In this document: positions 54,509-64,000 of the stretch, piece by piece
How positions within the stretch are numbered: the first letter of the stretch is position 1
How the letters are laid out: each line of letters starts with the position of its first letter
DNA from: Xanthostigma xanthostigma
Lineage: Eukaryota > Arthropoda > Insecta > Raphidioptera > Raphidiidae
Direction of reading: 5' to 3'
Assembly: GCA_963575645.1 (NCBI GenBank)
Contig: OY754467.1
Coordinates: 6,076,001 to 6,140,000 of the forward strand
Length of the DNA stretch: 64,000 bases
The notes under the pieces: generated by a model
Seen by the model: only the letters and a program-made list of their open reading frames with translations
What the model was told of the DNA's origin: nothing
Database searches by the model: none
Program-made: the position numbers and the translations under genes

Positions 54509-54974
54509 TACATCCTTAATTTACGTGCCGTTCTAACGTTAACACTAATCGTTACGTCTTATATTTGTAATTGTATCCTGGCCACAATATTAACATAAAA
54601 GTAATTGGCATAGGAATAAAAGCGGAAATAATTCTGTAACAAAACAACACCCCGTACTAGCATTGAAAGCACTTCGTGCGTCGACGCGTGGCGCCACGTG
54701 GCCTATTGTACACGTGTTTAGTCGGGGGGAACGCCACAATGGGAGACCCCGTGGGAACGTTTGCTGTAAACATTAACAATATTTGCTACTCTTTATACAT
54801 ACAATATTTTATATGTGCATTTTTATTTTTTATTGCTTACAAATAAAATGAATAGAAGTTAAAATATTCCAATAACCTTGAAGGGGTGCGAGAAATGTTT
54901 TTCTGTTCATAAGTTAACAAGCTGAGAATAAATAATTAAATAATAAAATAAATGTTTAATATACCGCGTTTTTA
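54509..54974. other. No recognisable feature
   Basis: Spacer with a GGCGCCACGTGGCC block near 54690. Confidence 0.35.
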
Positions 54975-55775
54975 TAGTGAACTAAAAAGTATAAAATATT
55001 TTTTTTGAAGACAGATTTTTAAGTGATTTGAAGCGAAAAACGTGGGGCGCATTATTTGTTTCATTTCATAAGTAGGTAGATTTTTTCATTGATAGCTACT
55101 CTCTACGCTTCTTATACAGTATGTAAACACGTAAAAGCACATAGGGAAATTAACATTGGGAAAAAATGACTGGATCAGAGTGAGCCATGACTGCATTAAT
55201 TGTTATTTCTATTGAATTATCGTGGTAATCTTGAGGATTTCTATTTTATTTTGATTTATTTGTATTTTACTTAGCTTTTTTAATAATAAAAAGCTCTTAT
55301 AAATCATTATTTTAATTTTTTTGTACAAAAATAAAACAAAAAACAACTCCATCTGTTTGGAAACATTTCATTCAATAATTGTCTGACTGGTATGACGTAT
55401 GCGCGTTGGTAAATCAGTGACCCAAATGTTCAACACGAATAGGCGGAGATATTTGATCTTGCACCATATTTAACTATTTTTGGGAATTTAATGTCCCATT
55501 AATAAAAAAGTCCGATTATGTTGTAATCATTTGAATATTTTCTTCGGTAGGTAGTCTACACATGCAAAAGAATATTATCTGTCAAATTGAAAAACAAGAT
55601 TTCAAGGCTCACTCTGATCCAGTCATTTTTTCCCAATGTTAATTTCCCTATTTGCACCTTACGTGATTACATACTGTATAACTGTCGCATGCGCCCCATG
55701 TTTTTCGTTTCAAATCCTACAAGTTAAAAATCTATCTGTTAAAAAATATTTTATACTCTTTTTGATCGTTTTAGT
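54975..55775. repeat. Large foldback, arms about 200 bp
   Basis: Arms (about 54975-55190 and 55600-55775) share ACTAAAAAGTATAAAATATT, GCGCATT/AATGCGCC-type, TACAGTATGTAA and AACATTGGGAAAAAATGACT, then GGATCAGAGTGAGCC. Indels separate the arms, and the centre is about 400 bp. Related by its arm tips to 14575-14873. Confidence 0.82.
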
Positions 55776-55783
55776 GACGTCAT

Positions 55784-56144
55784 CAGCGCTTGATTTACAC
55801 TAGGAGCACTCGAGGCTAGTGCCCAGGGCGGCAATTTTCGGAGGCGGCAAATTTTCGGGGGCGGCAAAATTCGAAGAGGGAAAAAAAACAATTTCTTCGC
55901 GTTATCAAAAATGCTTTGAATAGCGTAATCGTGTTGGAAATATCTTCAAATTATAATAAATAAAATATGTTTTGTATTGTATGTAATTAACCTATATATT
56001 TAAAATAGATTTTCTGCTATGAATGAGTCATTTTAGTTATTTAAAAATTGATATCGATACTTTATTCATTTTTTGTAAAATTTCGGTTATGAGGCGGCGT
56101 TTTTTATAGTGCCCAGGGGCGGCACTACGGTGAATCCGATGCTG
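55784..56144. mobile_element. hAT-type element with perfect 8-bp duplication GACGTCAT
   Basis: GACGTCAT at 55776-55783 and 56145-56152. The ends are CAGCGCTTGATTTACACTAG and, inverted, CAGCATCGGATTCACCGTAG. GTGCCCAGGGCGGCAA and AGTGCCCAGGGGCGGCACTA lie subterminally. It sits inside the GTGACGTCATTTCCAGCCTCG repeat. Confidence 0.94.
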
Positions 56145-56232
56145 GACGTCATTTCCAGCCTCGTACCCAGCCTGCCGGCCAGCAGATATCCCACAGCAGT
56201 GTTTCTAGCCTCGTGTGCAGCGGCAGCTAACA
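56145..56232 (+). mobile_element. GCTGCACACGAGGCT family fragment
   Basis: GACGTCATTTCCAGCCTCG, GCCTGCCGGCCAGCAG, GCAGTGTTTCTAGCC and TCGTGTGCAGCGG in family order. Confidence 0.7.
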
Positions 56233-56924
56233 AATAAGTTACCGAAAACCGGCTATCGTCGAATTTGAACGGATATCGTCATCGTTAATCACAAACAGAG
56301 CGCTAAGTGGTTCTTAAGCTCTGCGAACCGGACACCATAGACCCCATTGTGCTATCTTTGTTGTTAATGTACCCCGGCGATCTATCTAAAGTGTGACACG
56401 ATTTTTATTTTATAAAGACATTAAAAAAACTCGACGTTCAAACACAGCTTGCGATAAGAAGGACGCGATTGATCAATAAAACTATTATAATATTATAATG
56501 GCTGTGTCTGTTTTGATATAGTCGCTATAGATATTTTGTACCTAAGTACTTATAGTTATTTTAAAGACGATTTTTATTTATATTGTCCCAGCTGTGCGAT
56601 AGAAGGAAACGCGCATTTTAAAATAAAGAAAAGGCAATGTTTATTAAAAGTGAAAATAGTAATAATTTTATGAAGGTTTTTAATTACAAAGAAAACGTAG
56701 GAAAACTAATCGATCTGGAAATGCTTGTTGTGTTACGGGCTATTGCTGATGGCGAATTAAGTAAAATAAAGACCATTGGGGTCCTAATTTGACGTTCCGC
56801 TGTCAGTGTAAACAAATTAACAGCAGTTTTCCTCATAGAGATATAAGTACTAGAGTACGCTAGCCATAGATATATATATTTAATAGATTGCGGATACACT
56901 ATCGCCTCCTGTATCTTTTAGAAG
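56233..56924. other. No recognisable feature
   Basis: Unassigned spacer. Confidence 0.35.
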
Positions 56925-57665
56925 CCATTTTGTACGTGGAAAACGCCGTAAAAAGCGCGCGAGATTCAAAAATATTAATTATTTTATAATATGATTTTAT
57001 TTAGAAAAGCAACAAAACTCACAGTAAACAGTGATATTTCGCTCCAAGACCTATTTTTATACTGAAACGTTTCAAAAATTACAAAATTGGGCATAAATAT
57101 AATGTAAAAGCTTAGAACATTTTACATTGTCAATTTGGCATCAAGGTTGACAAGCATTGATGCCAATCTGACAATGTAAATTGTTCTAAGCTTTTATATT
57201 ATATTTTTGGGGATACTCTAAAAAATTTTAAAAGACAAATTTCTGTTTTTTTGAAGTGAAAATTATATCTTTTCGATTCTCTAAGTTTTATATTATTCAA
57301 TTATGTTTCTTATTTTATTGCTTTTTTTCTTTCTTTTTATATATAGTTTGTAAAGCACAGTGCTGCAAATGTATAATAATTATTGTATAATATTGAGAGC
57401 AGGCTTGTTACTGGACACTCATTGTCTGTTAGCCTACCAGATTTACAAATAAAATAAAAAATAAAAATAAATAAAATTATGCTTAGTTTTAAAATTTTTA
57501 AACGTTTCAATATAAAAATAGGTTTTGGAGCGAAATATCACTGTTTAGTGTTTACTGCGGGTTTTATTGTTTTTACATTAACATCATATTATAGAATATT
57601 TAATCTTTTTGAATCCCGCGCGCTTTTTACGGCGTATTCCACATACAAAATGGCTTCTAATTGGA
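56925..57665. repeat. Nested foldback: outer arms about 150 bp, inner arms about 50 bp
   Basis: The outer arms run from AGAAGCCATTTTGT (56921) to ACGTTTCAAAAATT (57079), and inversely from AATTTTTAAACGTTTCAA (57488) to ACAAAATGGCTTCT (57660). The inner arms AATATAATGTAAAAGCTTAG and onward pair between about 57093-57142 and 57159-57207. No coding. Confidence 0.9.
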
Positions 57666-58194
57666 ACCATTGCGCACAATGCTCAAGGATAGGCATCCGC
57701 TGTCTATTAATATATATATTATATCCATGACGCTAGCGGGTATGCTTGCCATAAGTGAAAGTGTCTAGAGAGAGAACGCTGCAAACGTTCCATATCATTA
57801 TACTTATATGTTTACTCAAATCAGCATTGTTTTGTATCATTAGTTACCATGGAGATAAGGAACTTTTCTCTCTCTGAATAGCAGTCACTTTCATGGCTCA
57901 CTCGCGTAGTCTAGTATAATATCTCTATGGTTTTCCTTATTAAATTTTTTTTGACATATCACCATAGAAACATGTCGCGATATCCACAAAAAGTGAGTTC
58001 AATAATTCTCTGTTACCCACTAGCGGCGCTAGTACCTAGGCTTCGTGCACACAGCCTTATGAAATATTTTTCAAACACTGGCGGTTGATAAGTACATTGC
58101 AATTTTGTGACCTTATATAGAGATGATACGAGACGTTCAGTCTGGCTTGGCGTTACAAAAACTGGATCGTATTGTGGTAATGCGACTATACCTA
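57666..58194. other. No recognisable gene
   Basis: Weak inverted words (GCCATAAGTGAAAGTG, CACTTTCATGGC) lie 150 bp apart. Nothing else. Confidence 0.35.
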
Positions 58195-58715
58195 CTGTGC
58201 GATCGGCGAAAGAAGACCGGTGGGGAAAGGGCAAGAAGTCGTTGATGTGTTCCCAAATTATCGGAATTCATAGGCGGCGCATAGCAAGGCATGCAAACAA
58301 TGTATAGCTTTAAATTTTAAGGCATTATTTTGAGCCTCTAACTCGCACATTTTAATTACATTCGCTATGACCTCCCTAGCGCCACTTCTAACTGTTTTTC
58401 CCTTTTTACTTTCCATTTTGATGATATTCAGACAACACCCCTCAACTTAGTCCATGAACGCACACCTATGTACCGTCTGGTGTATGATTTTTTTGTACTG
58501 TTAGCAAGTGTCGCTGTGTAGTCGTACAGCTATGGCAATAGTACAATTATCGCGATACGACAATTGCGACACGTTTGGTCGAATGGACTCCCTTATTGCA
58601 TAGAAGCGGTTCCAGGATCATTACCTTTTACCAATATAAAATACATGTGCGCTCTTCTGCAATAAGGTCATAGGACTACATACCATAGACCGGTCTTCTT
58701 TTAAAAATCCAACAG
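58195..58715 (-). mobile_element. TA-flanked element T, copy 2
   Basis: Inverse copy of 33870-34385, 521 bp, flanked by TA (58193-58194, 58716-58717). The ends read CTGTGCGATCGGCGAAAGAA and, inverted, CTGTTGGATTTTTAAAAGAA. Confidence 0.9.
58258..58416 (-). pseudogene. N-terminal fragment of an element protein (copy in T2)
   Basis: Same 52-codon frame as 34164-34322 with no visible difference, starting MESKKGKTVRSGAREVIANV. The lack of divergence implies recent spread. No catalytic part is present. Confidence 0.55.
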
Positions 58716-58789
58716 TAGGTATGTGAGGTTAACAAACGGGTCTTTACTTTTATATAATATATCCAACCAAATATGGATCATACGGTTTA

Positions 58790-59383
58790 GGGTAGGACGG
58801 GGGAATGGCGTTCACTTAAGGAAAACATGGTGTATTTTTTAAATTATTTATTATAAATCAAAATTAAGAAGAGTAACAAAGTCTTTAATTATCGAGTAAT
58901 CAACAATTTAACAACAAAAGCATATATCTTTCACCTACTAGTAGTAGGAAAACATTATTAAAAAAACATGTTTGAGCGGCATTGCCCCTGACTTTGGGTA
59001 ATGCCGCTCAGGGTCTCATAAAGTAGTGTCCCCAATCCAATCCGGCTGTTTTACTGCTTTGATCATAATTGTTTTTGATATTTTTGCGTTCAGCAAATTT
59101 ATAAACAAGTTTACGCAAATCTGCAGCACTGAGTCCATAGTATAGCGAGCCCAGCAACTTAACTTGTTCAGCACCTAATTAAAAATTAGATCAGCGCGGT
59201 CGCAAACAAAGAAACGCTCTTCACGGTCGCATGACGCGAGCTGACTTTCCGTTTGCATCGCTGTCTATTAGAGGCCCCCTCCCCTCGCGCTTCACGCGAC
59301 GTGACGTGTTGCTACATTCCTTTTTGACAGAGTTACAGGGGTGAGCGCCATTACCCAGTGAGCGCCATTCCCCCTCCCTCCCC
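58790..59383 (-). mobile_element. Pogo-like miniature with GGGGGAATGGCG ends
   Basis: The ends GGGTAGGACGGGGGAATGGC, then GTTCAC, and inversely GGGGAGGGAGGGGGAATGGC, then GCTCAC, are flanked by TA (58788-58789, 59384-59385). The GTAATGCCGCTCA / TGAGCGCCATTAC core recurs subterminally several times, like the layout of the complete element at 28327. A transposase remnant lies inside. Confidence 0.85.
59008..59172 (-). pseudogene. CENP-B-type helix-turn-helix remnant of a pogo/Tigger transposase
   Basis: The minus-strand frame reads AEQVKLLGSLYYGLSAADLR, KLVYKFAERKNIKNNYDQSS, then KTAGLDWGHYFMRP to a stop. It lines up with FYGVTRRRLMKLAYEIADKN...GKEWYTGFIKRHP of the intact transposase at 28751-30667, within its CENP-B-type DNA-binding domain. 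The rest, including the catalytic domain, is gone. Confidence 0.75.
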
Positions 59384-59699
59384 TAAATGTTGTTGAATTA
59401 CATTTTACCATTCAAACTCTACAAATTGTGAGGAATGGTACTAATTTAGGTCAAAATCCACTTTTCAAAGTATATTTTACAATACTTTTTCGTTTTGTTT
59501 TTTCCTGAGTCCAAAAAAAAACATGTTTTTGGAAAAGTGTGCTCGCCTGTAACGCACGATACTGGTCAAACGACTGAGGAGATCGAAACCAAATTTTGGT
59601 ATATATGTATACATGAAGATCTTTATTGTTTTTGGGAAAAATCGGCGCATGTGCAAAAGAAACACGTACTATATTTTTCAGAAGGATTTATTATTCTAT

Positions 59700-60010
59700 A
59701 CCTATTATGACAGCAAAATTTCAACTCAGTCGCTTAACGGGAAGTGGGTGAAAATTTAAGAGTGCCAGTCGCACCCGGACGAATCCGGGCCCGTCAGCTA
59801 ATTACCATAATATTATATCGTCGTCGAAACTACACGCGTGTGCAATTTTTCGATTCAAACACATAACTGGAACTGGGTGAAAATTTAAGTGAACGATTCG
59901 CACCCGGACGAATCCGGGTCGATCAGCTTATTATCATAATATTGTCTCGTCATCCGAACTACATACGTGTGCAAAATTTCAATTTAATCGGACATCGGGA
60001 AGTAGGTTAA
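59700..60010 (+). repeat. Retroelement-tail-like tandem, about 115-bp unit x2.5
   Basis: Units contain GGGAAGTGGGTGAAAATTTA, CGCACCCGGACGAATCCGGG, AGCTWATTAYCATAATATTR and ACACGCGTGTGCAAWTTTC. CGGACGAATCCG forms a small hairpin in each. Confidence 0.75.
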
Positions 60011-60697
60011 AAATCGGTTGCAAATTTGAAACAAATATACGAAATGTTAAGCTAAATGTATGTTGTTTTCGCAGTGATTTCAATATATGGTAAGAACGCA
60101 CGCTCCCATCTTACGTAAAACATTGTGTGTTTATAGTCATCTTTTTTACGTTTAAACAGCTAAAATGGAGCTAATATTTAGAAATACTCTACACACATAT
60201 GTAACATGATAAAAAAGGGTAGTAAATGGAATGCTAGGATAAATATTTTTATTTATTTTCCGTGTGTTTTATTATTATTACGCACATTTACTCAGAATCG
60301 TAAAAATATTAATGTATCTCATGTCACATATATAGTAGTTATCTATATCATAAAACTGGAATAAATTATGTATAGTTAGATTATTATATACATTTTCGAA
60401 ATCTTCATTTTTTCTGTACCTATATGAATTCATATAAAATTTTCATAAGGTTACATAAGAAAATATTCGAGAAAAACGTTATCAATTTATTAATTAAATA
60501 CACAGTAAGTAATAATAATTATTAATAATTTACACATACCAATGCGTGTAGTGCTATGAAAAATATATTATATTACTGCGTAGGTATTCAGTTAGTACCT
60601 ACCTAATCTCGAATATTTTCTTATGTAACCTTATGAAAATTTTATATACATTTTTAATATTTTTTTATCATTCCAACATCGTATCGGAATGGTATAA
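60011..60697. other. No recognisable feature
   Basis: AT-rich. CTCGAATATTTTCTTATGTA (near 60610) is the inverse of 60446-60470, giving a weak hairpin over about 200 bp. Confidence 0.4.
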
Positions 60698-61299
60698 TCA
60701 TATATATTAATACGCTAAGGTTCAAGATGTTTGCCTCCCTTTTTAGAAAAAACCTCACAATTTCTCCACATAAATTATATTTATATCATTTTACAGATAA
60801 TTGCTTGCTCTACTGACATCGACAACTAAAAAATTTATTATTGCTTTTGTTTTTGTAAATTAATTAAAATACAGCAACGCTGAACAACGTCTGCCATCTG
60901 ACGGCTTTATTTTTGAAACAACGTCAACACTTCGATCTGTCATCTGACCTTCATATTGTAATACAACAGACACAATACTGCATACTGCAATCTGACGGCT
61001 TTAATTTTGAAACAGCGAGCAACGCTGAACAACGTCACAGCAATGCTGCATGATGCCATCTGAAGCCTTAGCTCCACGCTTTTGCTACTTGTGCCTCTAT
61101 ATGACAATTTTTGTAAAATATTTCTTCGATCTGTCATCTGAGCTTCGTATTGTAATACAACAAAAAGAAGAACGTTATAAGCAGTGTGCAAAATTAGAAA
61201 CGAATTGAATACCTGCAATCATATTTAAAAAATAATTTTGTAAAGTAATAATTATTATTATACTTATTTAGTGCGAATAATTCGTACAGGTCACCCTAG
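60698..61299 (+). mobile_element. Non-autonomous Helitron-like element, copy 6
   Basis: TCATATATATTAATACGC start after A (60697), CACCCTAG end before T (61300). The 3' hairpin has one changed base (GTGCGAATAATTCGTAC). Confidence 0.92.
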
Positions 61300-61923
61300 T
61301 TAAGCTTATTCAAAAAAATAATCGAGTATCGGGACTGCTTATCGTTGTTGAACAAAATCTTTATATTTAAAAATTGTTTTTTATTTTTTAGTGCACATTG
61401 CTATAAAAGAGTGTCTTTTTTTGAATTTTTTATAAACTCTAATTTTTTTCTGTTATAGACACATTATAATATTAAGCATATTATGTATCTGAGATGTTTT
61501 TATATTTCTTCAAATATCGTAAATCTTGTCAAGTTTAATTCATTTTGTAAATCTGCAACTTTTTTTGATAATATAATCACTTTTTGGTTTGTTATATGTT
61601 ACTGAACTTTTTGAAAAAATCAAACTGAAACGGTTCGACCAATAGCACCACTGCATTCGCTGAATTTTTTGTTCTTGTAACATAAAACGTTACCAAACTC
61701 GTTCATAACTTTTATGTAGTACACTTAAAATTTTAATAACGTTTCCAAGATCCTATTTAAAATTTGCATACACCCTCTGCATCGTAGGTACTTATTACAA
61801 CCATTAAAAACATTACCTATTAAAAACTAAATTAAAAACCCACTATCAGCTTGTTAAAGATGCCGCTTTTTGTAACAGAAAAAATCCTAAAAAGAAACAT
61901 CACTTATTTTTTTGTTATATATA
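61300..61923. other. No recognisable feature
   Basis: AT-rich spacer. Confidence 0.4.
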
Positions 61924-62669
61924 TTACGGTCTGTACCCGAATTCGGTTAATGATCGAAATAAATGCGCAAAACTAGTTTTGATCAACGAATATTGCCCAA
62001 ACCCGAAATCTTACATTTAAACGGGTATTGAGTGTTATAAAACGAGCAAAACTAGTTTTGCGCATTTTCAATTGGACAAAACTAGTTCTGTCCATTTTTG
62101 AACGGACAGTAACTAGTTCTGCTTGTTTCATTCAATCAACGTCCGAACCCGAACAAAAGTAGGGTTATGTACTACCTATCTATTGAATTGTTCTCCTGAA
62201 TGTTATAATTAATACAATTGTGGGATATTCAGTGTAATAATTAAGTAAAAATGCAAGATGAATTCGAGTTTCAACTAGTTCGCCTATTGGAGGCTTCTGA
62301 AACATAATTTTATGACGAAACATAATTACCTTACTACACTAAGTGAGGTTAAGTTAAAAGCAAAATTAAAACCTCTGTCTGCTAAACAATAATACAGAAG
62401 AATAAATCGCTTTGATATAATAAGTATCATTGATGCATGTGGAAAAGTTAATTAAAAAACGCAAAGAAGATTCCGATAGTACAATGTGCGTTCAGAAACG
62501 GACGGAACTAGTTTTGTCCAATTGAAAATGCGCAGAACTAGTTTTGTTCATTTTACAACACTCAATACCCGTTTAAATGTAAGATTTCGGGTTTGGTAAA
62601 TATTCGTTGGTCAAAACTAGTTTTGCGCATTTATTTCTGTCATTGACCGAATTCGGGTATAGACCGTAA
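61924..62669. mobile_element. Element with about 185-bp inverted ends studded with AACTAGTT palindromes
   Basis: The ends start TTACGGTCTGTACCCGAATT and end with the complement. The arms extend to about 62105 and from about 62490. CAAAACTAGTTTTG or close variants occur seven times (61968, 62047, 62077, 62107, 62503, 62533, 62612). The centre carries decayed coding-like phrases (KLKPLSAKQ, stop, YRRINRFDIISI) faintly reminiscent of the N-terminus of integrase-type (Ginger-like) transposases. That is weak. Confidence 0.8.
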
Positions 62670-63047
62670 CATATATAAGGCTCTTATAATAGAGCGTCGG
62701 TCAACCCTTGAGAACAAAGTTTGGCGAGTGTGCAATTTGTTTGTGTCTTGTTACATAAGTACCGACAGGCGCCAATGATCTGCATTTTCTGCTTAGGTAC
62801 TGAAGCGAAACGAATATGACTTTTTATTTTGAAAATATAGAGTGCAAAAATATGCTCCCGCTGAGTTTTTAATTTTTGTACATTTTAGTTTTTCTTTAAT
62901 GCTAATAAAATTATCTGTTTGAGATAAAATCTTGTCGGCCAAACAAATTGACGCAAGTAGCATTTCTCTTTTAAAATTCCAATGTAAGGACCAACGATAC
63001 TAGGTAAAAAATTACGACGAATTGCTTGTAACTTCTATATATATAAG
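62670..63047. other. No recognisable feature
   Basis: Unassigned spacer. Confidence 0.4.
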
Positions 63048-63670
63048 TACTAGCGGTCCCGCCCGGTTTCACCCGGGTGTAAAAGAACAAATGAGGACGG
63101 GAGGAACATGAGTACACACATTCATCTTAGTTTACCGAGATGATGCTGTGTCCAAATTTCATAATGATCGGAGTTACCGTTCAAAAGTTTTTGTCGATAA
63201 AAAGCACTATTTATACTTTTTTAAACTAATAATTTTTTTTTAATTAATTAAATAAAATTAAAATAAATTTAAATGTAAGCCTTAGAAGAAAGCAGTGTAG
63301 AAAATAAAAAAAAAAAAATAAAAATATATTCGCCCAACGTAGGGCTCGAACCCACTACCCTGATATTGACAGTCGTGTGCTCTACCGATTGAGCTAGCCG
63401 GCGCCGTATTCTGACAACGCTAATATGAGTATGTATATGTAGTTAGTGCATTTCACCTGAATAGAAGCTTATTTTTGAGATACATTTTGCAACATTTTTC
63501 ATTAATGCTCCGTTCCTAATGGTCGTAGCCTGATTTTATATAGCCTATAGCCTTCCTCGATAAATGGGCTATCCAACAAAAAAATGTTTTTTCAATTTAA
63601 CCAGTAGATCCTGAGATTAGCGCGTTCAAACAAACAAACAAACAAACTCTTCAGCTTTATATATTAGTAT
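63048..63670 (-). mobile_element. ACTAGCGGTCCC dispersed repeat, copy S7 (full length)
   Basis: The best uninterrupted copy runs from TACTAGCGGTCCCGCCCGG through GGTTTCACCCGGGTG and ATGATCGGAGTTACCGTTC. After these come the tRNA-like segment (63330-63403), GAATAGAAGCTTATTTTTG and AGCCTTCCTCGATAAATGGG, and it ends GCGCGTTCAAACAAACAAAC, CTTCAGCTTTATATATTAG. About 620 bp. Confidence 0.8.
63330..63403 (-). pseudogene. tRNA-like segment inside repeat S7
   Basis: Minus strand: GCCGGCTAGCTCAATCGGTA, loop CTGTCAA, GTGGGTTCGAGCCCTACG. Box B GGTTCGAGCC is intact. The cloverleaf is not. Confidence 0.7.
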
Positions 63671-63676
63671 AAATAG

Positions 63677-64000
63677 ATTATTGTGAATGGATTTTCGTGT
63701 TTTTTTTTTGTTCATTTTTTTTAATATGAACAAAAAAAGCATACCTATGACATGAAAATTTAAATGCTTTAGGGATTTAAGAGTCGCTGATTATGAGTTT
63801 ATTCTCAAAAAATTAAAATCCGGTCGAAATAATTGACGCATAAAAATTACCTATACTGGTGGCGGCGTGTGAACATTTTTAACGGGTGTTCTCCAGGGTT
63901 AACCGGGGATACTTCCTAATGCGAGCTAGAAATGAGGAGGAGTAGTAATTAAATTATGAATTATGTTTATGATGTTTTAATTATTAACTTTTTTCAAACA
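63677..64000. other. No recognisable feature
   Basis: AT-rich. A T-rich/A-rich inverted pair (GTTCATTTTTTTTAATATGAAC) near 63710-63731 is a small hairpin. Confidence 0.4.

Noticed and set aside
61924-62669. Calling a Ginger-type transposase gene
   Set aside because: The centre has only short phrases with stops; the resemblance is too weak to annotate a coding region.

Overview
The window is repeat-dense, AT-rich insect-type nuclear DNA. Evidence for this is the eukaryotic class I and class II transposable elements, tRNA-derived SINEs, split exons with GT-AG borders, and CA, TATG and ATT microsatellites. The insect order cannot be fixed from the sequence alone. I found no host protein-coding gene, no rRNA and no tRNA with an intact cloverleaf. 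Almost every recognisable feature is a mobile element or its debris, often one nested in another.

The only long open gene is a pogo/Tigger-type DDE transposase at 28751-30667 (minus). It lies inside a complete TA-flanked element with 24-bp perfect inverted ends (28327-31130) and carries a C-terminal PHD finger. Remnants of related transposases sit in short TA-flanked derivatives at 31483-31937 and 58790-59383. A P-superfamily element with an 8-bp target duplication and a broken THAP exon pair lies at 37880-39630. Two fragments of a non-LTR reverse transcriptase are at 41111-42264, and an ORF2 C-terminus is at 49175-49655.

Non-autonomous families fill the rest. There are six Helitron-like elements with TC...hairpin-CTAG ends inserted between A and T: 1-427, 1935-2532, 32916-33525, 42720-43320, 53981-54508 and 60698-61299. 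Several hAT-type elements have readable 8-bp duplications: 10340-10946, 19234-19882, 21290-21831, 22187-22720, 32236-32504 and 55784-56144. TTAA-flanked elements lie at 12348-12647, 16950-17643, 17914-18214 and 27498-28199, and TA-flanked miniatures at 26636-27125, 33870-34385, 50086-50610 and 58195-58715. A tRNA-type SINE is present three times. A larger dispersed repeat with an embedded tRNA-Lys/Asp-like segment occurs seven times (13437, 37600, 39990, 44535, 46033, 63048 and a related tail at 49654).

A second theme is foldback DNA, with long perfect or near-perfect palindromes at 5010-5396, 14575-14873, 23717-24091, 24899-25163, 35874-36563, 46233-46455, 47901-48133, 48986-49124, 54975-55775 and 56925-57665. 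Several of these, plus a solitary locus at 36945-36988, carry the same small motif: CTGANGA, a short hairpin, then GAAACGTH, with flanks complementary to each other. This resembles a minimal type I hammerhead ribozyme and is the most interesting signal in the window. The elements do not form a pathway. The informative relations are nesting order, empty sites and shared termini.
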